A DNA stretch of 64,000 nt, from positions 6,271,922 through 6,335,921 of the forward strand of contig NZ_CP048289.1 in the NCBI RefSeq assembly GCF_014084105.1, given 5' to 3'. The notes beneath the pieces are model-generated. The model did not search any database and was not told where the DNA came from. It was given only the letters and a program-made list of their open reading frames with translations. The first letter of the stretch is position 1; the number at the start of each line of letters is the position of its first letter. Shown piece after piece: positions 8,969-17,116 of this stretch. The stretch comes from Streptacidiphilus sp. P02-A3a (GTDB lineage: Bacteria; Actinomycetota; Actinomycetes; Streptomycetales; Streptomycetaceae). The translations under genes and the position numbers were made by a program.

Positions 8969-10090
8969 TCAGGCGAGGACGAGTCCGTCGCCGCGCAGCC
9001 AGTGGTCGAGCGGTTCCCGCATGGCGCTCTCGGCGGGTGGGTGGAACGCCAGCGCCCTGCTGGCCAGCAGCGCCTCGGCGCCCTCGCCGCCGGTCACGAA
9101 GGCCATCCCGCCCAGGAGTTCCAGCACCCGGTCGGTGGCCTCGGCGATCGCGCGCTGCGCGGTGTAGCGGGTCAGCAGCACCCGGCCGAGCAGGTCGTCG
9201 TCGCAGCGCCCGGCGTCGAGTTCGCGGGCCGCCGACTCCAGCGCCGCGGCGACGCTCTCCAGCGGCGCCAGGGCGGCGATCCGGTCCCCGGCGGTGCCCC
9301 GGTCCAGCCGGAACAGCCGTTCCACCTGGCCGGTGGCGACGCCCAGGTAGGCGGCGGTGATCAGGAGTTGGAACCAGAGCATGTTGGACGTGATCCGCTG
9401 CGCCGAGTGGCTGGGCAGGCCCACCGGGACGATCATCGAGTCGGCCACGTGCACCCCGTCCAGCACCACCGCGTCGGTCTGCGCGGCCCGCAGCACCCGG
9501 TTCCGCCAGAACGGCTGCCGACTCACGCCCGGGGCGTCGGCCGGGACCAGCACGTTGACCAGTTGGCCCGCGTACGCCGAGTCCTCCGGTCCGGCCGCCA
9601 GCAGCGACAGCAGGCCCATCGAACGCACCAGCGAGCAGGGCCGCTTGGTGCCGGAGATCCGCAGTCCGTCGGGCAGCGCGGACACCTCGATGCCGGGGGT
9701 GAACAGGCTGCCGCCGACCCGTCCCTCGGCCCCGCAGGAGGCCACCAGCTGCCGCTCCGCGGCCACCCGGCGCAGCACCGAGGCGGCCACCGGTCCGTCC
9801 AACTCCCGGGCGAGCCAAGCCACTTTGTAGTGGTGCATGGTCGAGCCGACGGCCAGCGCGGGCGCCCGGCTGCCGACCGCCCGTTGCAGCCGCACCCCCT
9901 CCAGGCAGCCGAGCCCGGCGCCGCCGAGTCCGGCCGGGATCAGCAGGTTCCCGCCCCCGGCGGCGCGGAACTCCTCGACCACGCCGGAGTCGGGGTCGTC
10001 CGCGCCGTCGGTGCCCAGCGCCGCCAGCCGCTCGTCGAACCCCGGCAGTGCCCGCTCCAGCAGGTCCCGCTCGGTCGCCAGCAGAATCAT
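8969..10090 (-). CDS. Acyl-CoA dehydrogenase-like flavoprotein
   Basis: A 373-residue protein with acyl-CoA dehydrogenase architecture: N-terminal helical part (LLIPAGLGGAGLG near 50), middle beta part (LRISGTKRPCS near 145), and C-terminal helical bundle ending ELLGGMAFVTGGEGAEALL and a basic terminal region. In NRPS operons such enzymes usually desaturate, or sometimes hydroxylate, carrier- or CoA-bound acyl and aminoacyl groups. ATG 10090 overlaps the NRPS stop (ATGA), so it is made with the NRPS and is a good candidate to act on a PCP-bound intermediate. I did not locate a catalytic base with confidence. Confidence 0.78.
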   Translation of the reverse strand: MILLATERDLLERALPGFDERLAALGTDGADDPDSGVVEEFRAAGGGNLLIPAGLGGAGLGCLEGVRLQRAVGSRAPALAVGSTMHHYKVAWLARELDGPVAASVLRRVAAERQLVASCGAEGRVGGSLFTPGIEVSALPDGLRISGTKRPCSLVRSMGLLSLLAAGPEDSAYAGQLVNVLVPADAPGVSRQPFWRNRVLRAAQTDAVVLDGVHVADSMIVPVGLPSHSAQRITSNMLWFQLLITAAYLGVATGQVERLFRLDRGTAGDRIAALAPLESVAAALESAARELDAGRCDDDLLGRVLLTRYTAQRAIAEATDRVLELLGGMAFVTGGEGAEALLASRALAFHPPAESAMREPLDHWLRGDGLVLA

Positions 10091-13000
10091 CCTTCGCTCC
10101 CTTGCTCCGCGTCGTTCCCGACCGGCTCCGCGTCGTTCCCGGCCGCTCCGGCCGCCGCCGCGACCACCTCGGCCACCCGGTCGGCCAGCAGCCGCGCGCC
10201 GTCGCCGCGCACCACCGCGTAGTGGTCCGCGTCGACCCGCAGCACCGGCCCGAGGCCGGGCAGCGCCTCGTCCAGCGGACGCAGGCCGGGGAAGGCGTCG
10301 GCGGGGGTCGCCGTGGCCCGCAGCAGCAGGCAGGGCGCGGGGCGGTCCGCCGCGGCGGCCGGGGCCCAGCTCCGGGCGGTGTGCCGGGCCAGGGTCTCCG
10401 AGTGGCTCCGGTAGACCGCGAACAGCCGCGCCAGGTCCGCCTCCGGCAGCGTCGGGTCGAGCCGCCCGGCCGCTGGCAACGCCCGCCGGGCGGCGGCCAG
10501 TTGCTCCGCGTCCGGGGCGTCGGGGAGGTCCGCGCAGGCCGCCCGGACCAGCGGGCCGAGGTCCGCGCCCGCCGCGAGGTCGGTGAAGAACCCGGCCAGC
10601 CGGTCCGCGGTACGGACCTCGCCCGGATCGGCGCCCGCGCCGGTGAAGGCGTCCACGGTGGTCAGTGAGGCGACCGGGCGGCCCTGCCGCTCCAGCGTCT
10701 CGGCCAGCCGCAGCGCCACCGTGCCGCCCATGGACCAGCCGACCAGGTGCAGCGGGCCGTCCGGCAGCGCGGCCAGCGCCCGGGCGTAGTCCTCGGCCAT
10801 CGCGTCCACGCCCGGCGCCGGGGTCTCCCCCGGCCGCAGCCCGCGCGCCCGCAGTCCGTGGACGGTGACCGGCAGCCCGCCGAGCCGCGCCGCGACCTCC
10901 CGGTAGCAGAGCACGTCGCCGCCCACCGGGTGGACCAGCACCAGCCGCTGCGGGCCGCTGCCGCCGATGCCGACCAGCGGTCCGGCATCGTCCGCCCGGT
11001 CCGGGCAGCCGTCCGCCAGCAGCGCGGCCTGGGCCCGGACGGTGCTGTCGGTGAACAGCGAGGCCAGCGGCAGGCGGCGGCCGAACTCCCGCTCGATCCG
11101 GTGGAACAGCCGGACGGCGGTGAGCGAGTCGCCGCCGAGCCCGAAGAAGTCGTCGGCCACGCCCCGGACCCGGGGCCCGAGCAGTTCCCGCCACAGCTCA
11201 AGCAGCCGCAGTTCGCCGGGGGTCCGCGCCGCCCGGTCGGCGTCCGGGCCGGGTGCGTCCGGGCCCGGGGCGGCCGGAGCGGCCGGGTCGGGGCCGGACG
11301 CCGTCAGCGCGAGCAGCGCCGACCGGTCCACCTTGCCGTTGCCGCTCAACGGCAGCCGGTCGAGCTCGAACACCGCCGCCGGGACCATGTAGTGCGGCAG
11401 CCGCTCCCGGAGCCGGGCGCGCAGCTCGCTCTCGTCCGCGGCCCGGCGGCCCGGCCGCCCACCGGGGTCGGCGGGCGCGCCGGTGCGGGTGACGAAGGCG
11501 ACCAGCGCGGGCGCGCCACCGGCGGTGTCCAGCACCGCCACCCCGGCATCGATCCCCGGCAGCGCGGCCAACCGCGCCTCGATCTCCCCCAGTTCGACCC
11601 GGTAACCGTTGATCTTGACCTGGTGGTCGGCCCGGCCCAGGAACTCCAGCACCCCGCCCGGGCGGTAGCGCGCCCGGTCGCCGGTCCGGTACAGCCGCTC
11701 ACCGGTGCCCGGGTGCTCCAGGAACGCCCCGGCGGTGCGCTCCGGGTCGTGCAGGTAGCCCGACGCCAGTCCGCTGCCGCCGATGTAGAGGTCCCCCGGT
11801 ACCCAGTCGGGCACGTCCGCCAGCGCCTGGTCGAGCACCCGCATGGTCTGGTTGGCCAGCGGCCAACCGTACGGCACGCTGGTCCAGCCGTCCGGCGTGC
11901 TCGCCGCCGGGTACCAGTTCGACCAGATCGACGCCTCGGTCGCCCCGCCCAGCGCCAGCACCCGTGCGTCCGGGCAGATCCGGGCCAGCCGCGCCACCAG
12001 CACCGGCGGCACCCAGTCGCCGCTCAGCAGCACCAGCCGCAGCGTGGCCAGCAGTTCCCGCGCCCGCTCGTCGCCCAGGAACTCCAGCGTCAGCTGGAGC
12101 AGCGCGGGCACCGAGTTCCACACGGTGACCCGGTTCCGGTGCGCGCACTCGGCCCAGCCCTGCGGGTCGGGGTGGGCGCTGTCCGCCGGAGCCACCACCG
12201 CGCCCCCCGCCCCGAGCAGCCCGAACTGGTCGAACACCGACAGGTCGAAGGCCAGCGAGGAGACCGCGAGCACCCGGTCCTCCGGGCCGAGCGCGAACCG
12301 GGCGGTCAGGTCGCGCAGCGTGTTGACCGCCCCGGCGTGCGGGATCACCACGCCCTTGGGGGTGCCGGTCGAACCCGAGGTGTAGATCACGTAGGCGGTG
12401 CGGCCGACCGGCCCGCCGACCCCGTCCGGCCCGGCGGGTTCCCGGTCCGGCCCGGCCGGGTCGAGCGGGACCAGCGGCACACCCTGCGGCAGCGCCTCGG
12501 CGGCCTGCGGCCAGTCCGGGCCGACCAGCGCCCGCGCCCCGCTGTGCGCCAGTACCGCACGCACCCGGGCGACCGGCCAGCCCGGGTCGATCGGCAGGTA
12601 GGCGCCGCCCGCCCGGAGCACCGCCAGCACCGCCACCGACTGGCCGCGCCCACGGCCCACGCGGACCCCGACCAGTTCCGGGGCCGCCGGATCCGCGCCC
12701 ACGCCGAGCCGCCGCAGCCGCCGCGCGAGCCGACCGGAGGCGGCGTCCAGCTCACCCCGGGTCAGCTGCCCCCGGTCGTCGACCACCGCGACCGCCGCCG
12801 GGTCGGCCCGGCAGCTGTCCAGGACGAAGGAGTGCAACTCCCCGCTCGGCAGCGGCGTGCGGGTGTCGTTGGCCGCCCGCCGCTCGGCCGTCTGCGCGGA
12901 CGGCAGCGGCGCCGCCCCGACCCGCTCCCAGGCCGCCGGATCGGCGGCCAACTCCCGCAGCCGGGACCGGTGGTAGTCGCGCAACCGCTCGATCGTGCCG

Positions 13001-14544
13001 ACCGGGTAGGCGTCCTCGGCGAAGTCGAAGTTGCAGACCAGTTCGCCGTCCTCGGCGTAGACCTGGTGGTCCAGCAGCACCTGCGGGGTGCTCACCGCGC
13101 TGTACGCCAGCTCGGCGCCGGGAAGCGGCAGCAGGAACCCGGCCGGGGCGTCCGCCACCTCGTCGATGCCGCTGGTGAAGACCACCGGGGCCGGGTTGCC
13201 CGGGACGCCGCCGCGGCCGTGCAGCAGTCGGCCGACCTCGACCCCGGAGACCGCCGTCGCGGCCAGGTCCTGGAACAGCCGCGACCGCAGGTCGCGGCAG
13301 AGCCCGGCGAGGGAGTCCCCCGGTCGCGCGGGCCGGTAGCCCAGCAGCACGGTGGTGCTGGCGTTGCCCCAGACCCGGGGCAGTTCCGGATGGTCCCCGG
13401 GGCGGTGCCGGGCGAGCACGGTCAGCAGCCCCGCCGCGCCCCCGGACCAGCGCTGGAGCGATTCGACGAACAGGCCCAGCAGGGCGGTCCCGGGCGGCAG
13501 TCCGGCGGCGGCGGCGTGCTCGCGGAAGCGGAGCCAGGCGGCCCGGTCCAGCCGGTTGTCGATCCGGCGCAGTGCGGTGTCCGGGTGCGGGCCGCCGCCC
13601 GCGCGGACGGCGGCGGGCAGGGCGGGGGCGACCGGCAGGCTGTCGAGACGCTGCTCCCAGTAACATCGGGCGTCCCGGTAGGCCTGGGTCGCCCGGTGCT
13701 CGCGCAGGCCCAGGACGTAGTCGCGGAAGGTCAGCGCGGTGCTCCCGGGGCGGTGGCCGGGATCGGCGCAACATCGGCCGAGCTCGGCGAAGAACAACTG
13801 GGTGGTCACCGCGTCGAAGGCGATCAGCCGCAGCGCGACCTGCAACCGGACCCCGCCGCCGGGCAGGGCGATGTACCGCAGCAGGAACGGGCGGCCCGCG
13901 TCCAGCGGCGGCAGATCCGCCGTCAGCCGGGCACGCAGCGCGCGCGACCGCCGCTCGGCCGCCTCCACCGACTGCCCGCGCAGGTCGTGCCGGTCCAGCA
14001 GCGGGCCGCACCCGTCGGCGGACAACTCGTCGGCAGGCAGCACCCGTTGGCTGCCGTCCAGGGCGACCGCGAGCCGCAGCACCCCCTGCGCCCGGCGCAG
14101 CAGCCGCAACGCCGCCCGCAACCGCTCGGGCGCGGGTGCGGTGCCCGCGGCGAAGGCGTACTCGTGCACGAACACGGCCGGGGCGGGCTGCTGGTAGAAG
14201 TCCTGCTCACCGACCAGGTAGGCCTGTTGCAGGTCGGTCAGCGGGAACGGCCGGGCGTGACCGTCCGGATCGGCGGCGAACCGCGGCGCGCCACCGGCGT
14301 CCCGGCCCGGGAACGGGTCCGGGTCCGGGTCCGGATCGGCGCCGGTCAGCAGTTCCAGCAACTCGGCGCGGCAGGCCCGCACGGCGGCCCGGAGCTCGTC
14401 GGTCAACGCGCCGGGCGGCGCCGTGTAGCGCAGTGCGCCGTCCTCGACCCGCAGCACCACACCGGCGTCACGCAACCGCCGACCGGTGTCGGCCGCGGCG
14501 TCCGAGGGCACCCGCGCCCGCACTGCCCGATAAAGCCCCGTCAC
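10087..14544 (-). CDS. NRPS: TubC dock-Cy-A(Cys-like)-PCP-TE
   Basis: A 1485-residue single-module synthetase. Residues 1-65 look like a TubC N-terminal docking domain (LRYTAPPGALTDELRAAV). A heterocyclisation-type domain follows (FPLTDLQQAYLVG near 98, VVFTSG near 455, STPQVLLDHQVY near 480), but its DxxxxD motif reads RLIAFD (first Asp replaced) near 236. The A domain has YTSGSTGTPKG near 718. By-eye pocket residues D-L-F-N-L-S-L-I-W differ from the cysteine code DLYNLSLIW at one place. The carrier motif FFGLGGDSL is near 1135 and a thioesterase has GWSMGG near 1268 and a His in VDADHY. GTG 14544 is preferred because GGGGGA lies six bases upstream; ATG 14565 has no RBS. The docking domain implies a partner, probably the A-PCP protein at 1-1906 or one outside the window. 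Confidence 0.9.
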   Translation of the reverse strand: MTGLYRAVRARVPSDAAADTGRRLRDAGVVLRVEDGALRYTAPPGALTDELRAAVRACRAELLELLTGADPDPDPDPFPGRDAGGAPRFAADPDGHARPFPLTDLQQAYLVGEQDFYQQPAPAVFVHEYAFAAGTAPAPERLRAALRLLRRAQGVLRLAVALDGSQRVLPADELSADGCGPLLDRHDLRGQSVEAAERRSRALRARLTADLPPLDAGRPFLLRYIALPGGGVRLQVALRLIAFDAVTTQLFFAELGRCCADPGHRPGSTALTFRDYVLGLREHRATQAYRDARCYWEQRLDSLPVAPALPAAVRAGGGPHPDTALRRIDNRLDRAAWLRFREHAAAAGLPPGTALLGLFVESLQRWSGGAAGLLTVLARHRPGDHPELPRVWGNASTTVLLGYRPARPGDSLAGLCRDLRSRLFQDLAATAVSGVEVGRLLHGRGGVPGNPAPVVFTSGIDEVADAPAGFLLPLPGAELAYSAVSTPQVLLDHQVYAEDGELVCNFDFAEDAYPVGTIERLRDYHRSRLRELAADPAAWERVGAAPLPSAQTAERRAANDTRTPLPSGELHSFVLDSCRADPAAVAVVDDRGQLTRGELDAASGRLARRLRRLGVGADPAAPELVGVRVGRGRGQSVAVLAVLRAGGAYLPIDPGWPVARVRAVLAHSGARALVGPDWPQAAEALPQGVPLVPLDPAGPDREPAGPDGVGGPVGRTAYVIYTSGSTGTPKGVVIPHAGAVNTLRDLTARFALGPEDRVLAVSSLAFDLSVFDQFGLLGAGGAVVAPADSAHPDPQGWAECAHRNRVTVWNSVPALLQLTLEFLGDERARELLATLRLVLLSGDWVPPVLVARLARICPDARVLALGGATEASIWSNWYPAASTPDGWTSVPYGWPLANQTMRVLDQALADVPDWVPGDLYIGGSGLASGYLHDPERTAGAFLEHPGTGERLYRTGDRARYRPGGVLEFLGRADHQVKINGYRVELGEIEARLAALPGIDAGVAVLDTAGGAPALVAFVTRTGAPADPGGRPGRRAADESELRARLRERLPHYMVPAAVFELDRLPLSGNGKVDRSALLALTASGPDPAAPAAPGPDAPGPDADRAARTPGELRLLELWRELLGPRVRGVADDFFGLGGDSLTAVRLFHRIEREFGRRLPLASLFTDSTVRAQAALLADGCPDRADDAGPLVGIGGSGPQRLVLVHPVGGDVLCYREVAARLGGLPVTVHGLRARGLRPGETPAPGVDAMAEDYARALAALPDGPLHLVGWSMGGTVALRLAETLERQGRPVASLTTVDAFTGAGADPGEVRTADRLAGFFTDLAAGADLGPLVRAACADLPDAPDAEQLAAARRALPAAGRLDPTLPEADLARLFAVYRSHSETLARHTARSWAPAAAADRPAPCLLLRATATPADAFPGLRPLDEALPGLGPVLRVDADHYAVVRGDGARLLADRVAEVVAAAAGAAGNDAEPVGNDAEQGSEG

Positions 14545-14575
14545 AAGAAGTCCCCCAGAAGTCATTGCCGGTGGT

Positions 14576-14602
14576 ATTGCGCGAGAGCGGACAATGCGCA
14601 AT
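14576..14602. promoter_or_regulatory. Inverted repeat upstream of the NRPS operon
   Basis: ATTGCGC and GCGCAAT (14576-14582 and 14596-14602) form perfect 7-base arms around a 13-base centre, just upstream of the first operon gene. It could be an operator or a hairpin in the 5' leader. The gap 14545-14778 otherwise shows only a TTGACA-like element on the minus strand close to 14770. Confidence 0.4.
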
Positions 14603-14766
14603 GAGGGCGGCACCGAGAGGAAAGCGACGAAACGGCCACTTCCGATTTCCCGCCCGCACAGCTTCACCTGCTCGCGGCCCGGCGTACAGGGACCTCGGCT
14701 GTCCCGCTCAGGCCATGTCCAGTTGAGGCCATGCGTGCGGATCCATACAGGTCGGACGCCCTCTGA

Positions 14767-14772
14767 TAGTGT
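14767..14772 (+). promoter_or_regulatory. Possible -10 box of a leaderless GNAT transcript
   Basis: TAGTGT fits the actinomycete -10 pattern TAnnnT and ends six bases before ATG 14779. No Shine-Dalgarno sequence is visible, so the acetyltransferase mRNA may start at its own start codon. No convincing -35 box was found. Confidence 0.3.
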
Positions 14773-14778
14773 CAATTC

Positions 14779-15288
14779 ATGAAGCTGCCTGATGATTTGA
14801 CCATTCGTCACACGACCCCGGACGACCACCCGCGGGTTTTGGCCGTCCTCGACCGCTGGTGGGGCGAAGTCGGCGGGAGCGAGGGCAGCCGGCAACGGGC
14901 ACTGCTGCTCCCGCGCCTTTTCTTCCAGCACTTCACCGACAGCGGCTTTCTGGTCGAGCGCGACGGCGAGCCCGTCGGATTCCTTATCGGATTCCTCTCC
15001 CAGTCCCGGGCCGACGAGAGCTACGTCCACTTCGTCGGGGTCTCGCCGGAGGCCCGGGGCCACGGCCTCGGCCGCCTCCTCTACCAACGCTTCTTCGACC
15101 ACAGCCGGGAGCACGGGCGCTCCCGGGTGCGCGCGATCACCTCGACCGCGAACCTGGGCTCGTACGGCTTCCACACCCGGATGGGCTTCGCGGTCGAACC
15201 CGGCGTCACCGGCCCCGACGGCCGCCAACTGCACCCCGACTACGACGGGCCCGGACTGGACCGGGTGGCCTTCGTACGCGCACTCTGA
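14779..15288 (+). CDS. GNAT-family N-acetyltransferase
   Basis: A 169-residue GNAT protein. The acetyl-CoA pyrophosphate-binding motif A is VSPEARGHGLGRLLYQRF (about 92-109), preceded by strand FVGV and followed by a C-terminal part with YGFHTRMGF typical of motif B. It lies divergent from the NRPS operon and upstream of the oxygenase gene. Small GNAT proteins beside antibiotic loci often acetylate the product or an intermediate for self-protection; that role is inference. No Shine-Dalgarno is visible before ATG 14779. Confidence 0.85.
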   Translation: MKLPDDLTIRHTTPDDHPRVLAVLDRWWGEVGGSEGSRQRALLLPRLFFQHFTDSGFLVERDGEPVGFLIGFLSQSRADESYVHFVGVSPEARGHGLGRLLYQRFFDHSREHGRSRVRAITSTANLGSYGFHTRMGFAVEPGVTGPDGRQLHPDYDGPGLDRVAFVRAL

Positions 15289-15299
15289 CGCCACGTCAG
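15285..15299. promoter_or_regulatory. Palindrome CTGACGCCACGTCAG
   Basis: Perfect 6-base arms (CTGACG/CGTCAG) around CCA, straddling the stop codon of the acetyltransferase gene and about 205 bases before the oxygenase gene. An almost identical palindrome lies at 18734-18750, so both may bind the same regulator. Confidence 0.35.
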
Positions 15300-15505
15300 C
15301 GACGGGACGGCGACGAACACCCGGCGGCAGATGGACAGCAGGTGCCGGCTGGCCAGGTTCGGACATGACAGGGAGCGGTCATCCAAGCGCGTGGACGCAC
15401 GCACCGGCGCGGGGCAAGACTCGTCGGGGTCGCGCCGCTCTGCCCCACCCGCACGAGCCGGTCGCCACCGTTCCCAGGTCTCGCTGACACAGTAAGGACA
15501 CCGCT

Positions 15506-16588
15506 ATGTCCACCGCCCTGTCCGATCTCGCAGAGTCGCTGCCAGTCCGTGCCGCCGACCAGGTTCCCTACCTCGAACTCAGCGACGACGAGCGCGCCGA
15601 GATGCGGCGCATCGCCGACGGAGTACTCGACACCGACACCGAACTGCCCCTGGACCAGCGGCTGCAGGAACTCGCGCTGCTGGCCCACGAGGTGCCGCAC
15701 CGGGTGCGGGCGCTGCTGACCCACTTCCGGCTGACCGGCCGCCCCTACGGCGGCCTGGTGCTGTCGAACCTCCCGATCGAGGAGGCCGCCGCGGGCCCGA
15801 CCCCGACCAGCTACACCGACGTGCCGGACAGCCGCGAGGCCGACCGTGCCTCGGCCATGCTGCTGCTGCTCGGCTCACTGCTCGGCGACCCGGTCTCCTA
15901 CCTGACCCAGCAGCGCGGCAAGATGGTGCTGGACCTCTTCCCGATCAAGGGACACGAGCACCAGCAGCTCGGCTCCAGCTCCACGGTCAACCTCGAATGG
16001 CACAACGAGGACGCCTTCCACCCGCTCCGCGCGGACTGGATCATGCTGCTCGGCCTGCGCAACCACGACCAGGTGCCGACCACCTTCGCGCCCATCAACT
16101 CCGTGGCGCTGGATCCCAAGGACCGTCAACTGCTGTCCGAGGACCGCTACCTGATCCTCCCGGACGAGTCGCACACCGCCGAGTTCAACGCCAGCACCAC
16201 CGGCGTGGACAAGGACGACTGGGCGAGCGAGGGCTTCCGCCGGATCGCCGAGATGAACGAGGTGCCCACACCCGGCCCGGTGCTCTCCGGCGACCCCGAG
16301 GCGCCGTTCGTCTGCATCGACCCGGCGTTCATGCCGCGCGACCTCGCCCCGGAGGCGCTGGCCGCGCTGGACGCCCTGATCAGCGGGGTCGACAGCGAAC
16401 TGCGCGACGTCTCGCTGGCCCCCGGCGAACTGCTGATCGTGGACAACAAGCGTGCTGTGCACGGACGTCGGCCGTTCACCGCCCGCTATGATGGCACCGA
16501 CCGCTGGCTGCGCCGGATCAACGTGATGGCGGACCTGCGCAAGGCCGAAGGGCGTCGCTACTCGCCGCACGGCCGCGCCCTGGTCTGA
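15506..16588 (+). CDS. Clavaminate-synthase-like Fe(II)/2-oxoglutarate oxygenase
   Basis: A 360-residue enzyme of the TauD/clavaminate synthase group that includes arginine and asparagine beta-hydroxylases (VioC, AsnO type). The metal-binding HxE of this subgroup is in EWHNEDAFHP near 172. The distal His and the 2-oxoglutarate-binding Arg lie in AVHGRRPFTARYDGTDRW near 318-335. Length matches the family. It probably beta- or gamma-hydroxylates a free amino acid. AAGGA lies eight bases before ATG 15506. Neighbours (GNAT, ATP-grasp ligase, MFS exporter) fit a small modified-amino-acid or dipeptide metabolite. The exact amino acid is unknown. Confidence 0.85.
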   Translation: MSTALSDLAESLPVRAADQVPYLELSDDERAEMRRIADGVLDTDTELPLDQRLQELALLAHEVPHRVRALLTHFRLTGRPYGGLVLSNLPIEEAAAGPTPTSYTDVPDSREADRASAMLLLLGSLLGDPVSYLTQQRGKMVLDLFPIKGHEHQQLGSSSTVNLEWHNEDAFHPLRADWIMLLGLRNHDQVPTTFAPINSVALDPKDRQLLSEDRYLILPDESHTAEFNASTTGVDKDDWASEGFRRIAEMNEVPTPGPVLSGDPEAPFVCIDPAFMPRDLAPEALAALDALISGVDSELRDVSLAPGELLIVDNKRAVHGRRPFTARYDGTDRWLRRINVMADLRKAEGRRYSPHGRALV

Positions 16589-16638
16589 GCCCGGCGCCGG
16601 AGAACGCGGCAACCACGACCATCGAAGAGGGCCCTGCC

Positions 16639-17022
16639 ATGTCCGCACGTTTCATCGAGGGATCGGACTTCGTCCCGGCCCCGCTCAAGCCCACCGTGTC
16701 CTTCGACGTGGTGGACCAGGTCGACGTCCGGGTCGGCACCATCCGCGCGGTGGAGGAGGTCCCCGGCTCCAAGAAGCTGATGCGGCTGCGGGTGGGCTTC
16801 GGCGACCACGAGCGCGTCATCCTCTCCGGGATGCGCGGGGAGCGCGAGGACCCGCAGGAGATCGTCGGGCAGCAGGCGCTCTTCGTGGTCAACCTGGAGC
16901 CGCGCAAGATGGCCGGTGAACTCTCCGAGGGCATGCTCTTCGACCTCGGCTCACCGGACCGGCTGCTGCCCGCCCTGGCGCAGCCGGAGCGTCCGATCCC
17001 GGACGGCACCCGGGTCGGCTGA
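16639..17022 (+). CDS. CsaA/EMAP-type tRNA-binding domain protein
   Basis: A 127-residue free-standing OB-fold tRNA-binding domain, as in CsaA, YgjH and the C-terminus of methionyl-tRNA synthetase. Seen are VDVRVGTIRAVEEVPGSKKL (30-49), RVGFGDHERVILSGM, and the family end NLEPRKMAGELSEGMLF. It follows the oxygenase by 50 bases on the same strand, so it is likely co-transcribed. In CsaA the domain binds tRNA or acts as a chaperone. Its link to an amino acid hydroxylase is unusual and may point to tRNA-related chemistry, but it could simply be a neighbour. Confidence 0.8.
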   Translation: MSARFIEGSDFVPAPLKPTVSFDVVDQVDVRVGTIRAVEEVPGSKKLMRLRVGFGDHERVILSGMRGEREDPQEIVGQQALFVVNLEPRKMAGELSEGMLFDLGSPDRLLPALAQPERPIPDGTRVG

Positions 17023-17027
17023 CGCCC

Positions 17028-17060
17028 GCTCGGACCGGCGCTCCCCGCGCCGGTCCGAGC
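17028..17060. terminator. Bidirectional hairpin terminator
   Basis: Perfect 14-base stem (GCTCGGACCGGCGC/GCGCCGGTCCGAGC) with a 5-base loop between the convergent ends of the tRNA-binding-domain gene and the LuxR-type regulator gene. There is no U tract, as is usual in actinomycetes. Confidence 0.8.
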
Positions 17061-17116
17061 CCCGCTCCACGGTTCACCCGTCGAGCCGGTGGCGACGCGC
17101 GCGACGCCTCAGCCGG

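Noticed and set aside
2961..9360. Several 500-1265-codon plus-strand frames opposite the operon
   Set aside because: All are shadows of the minus-strand genes; products are repetitive Arg/Gln/Gly/Val-rich without motifs.
10087..15366. Start of the NRPS gene far upstream (up to 15366)
   Set aside because: The extension covers the acetyltransferase gene in antisense and codes no domain; the TubC-like dock begins right after GTG 14544, which has a good RBS.
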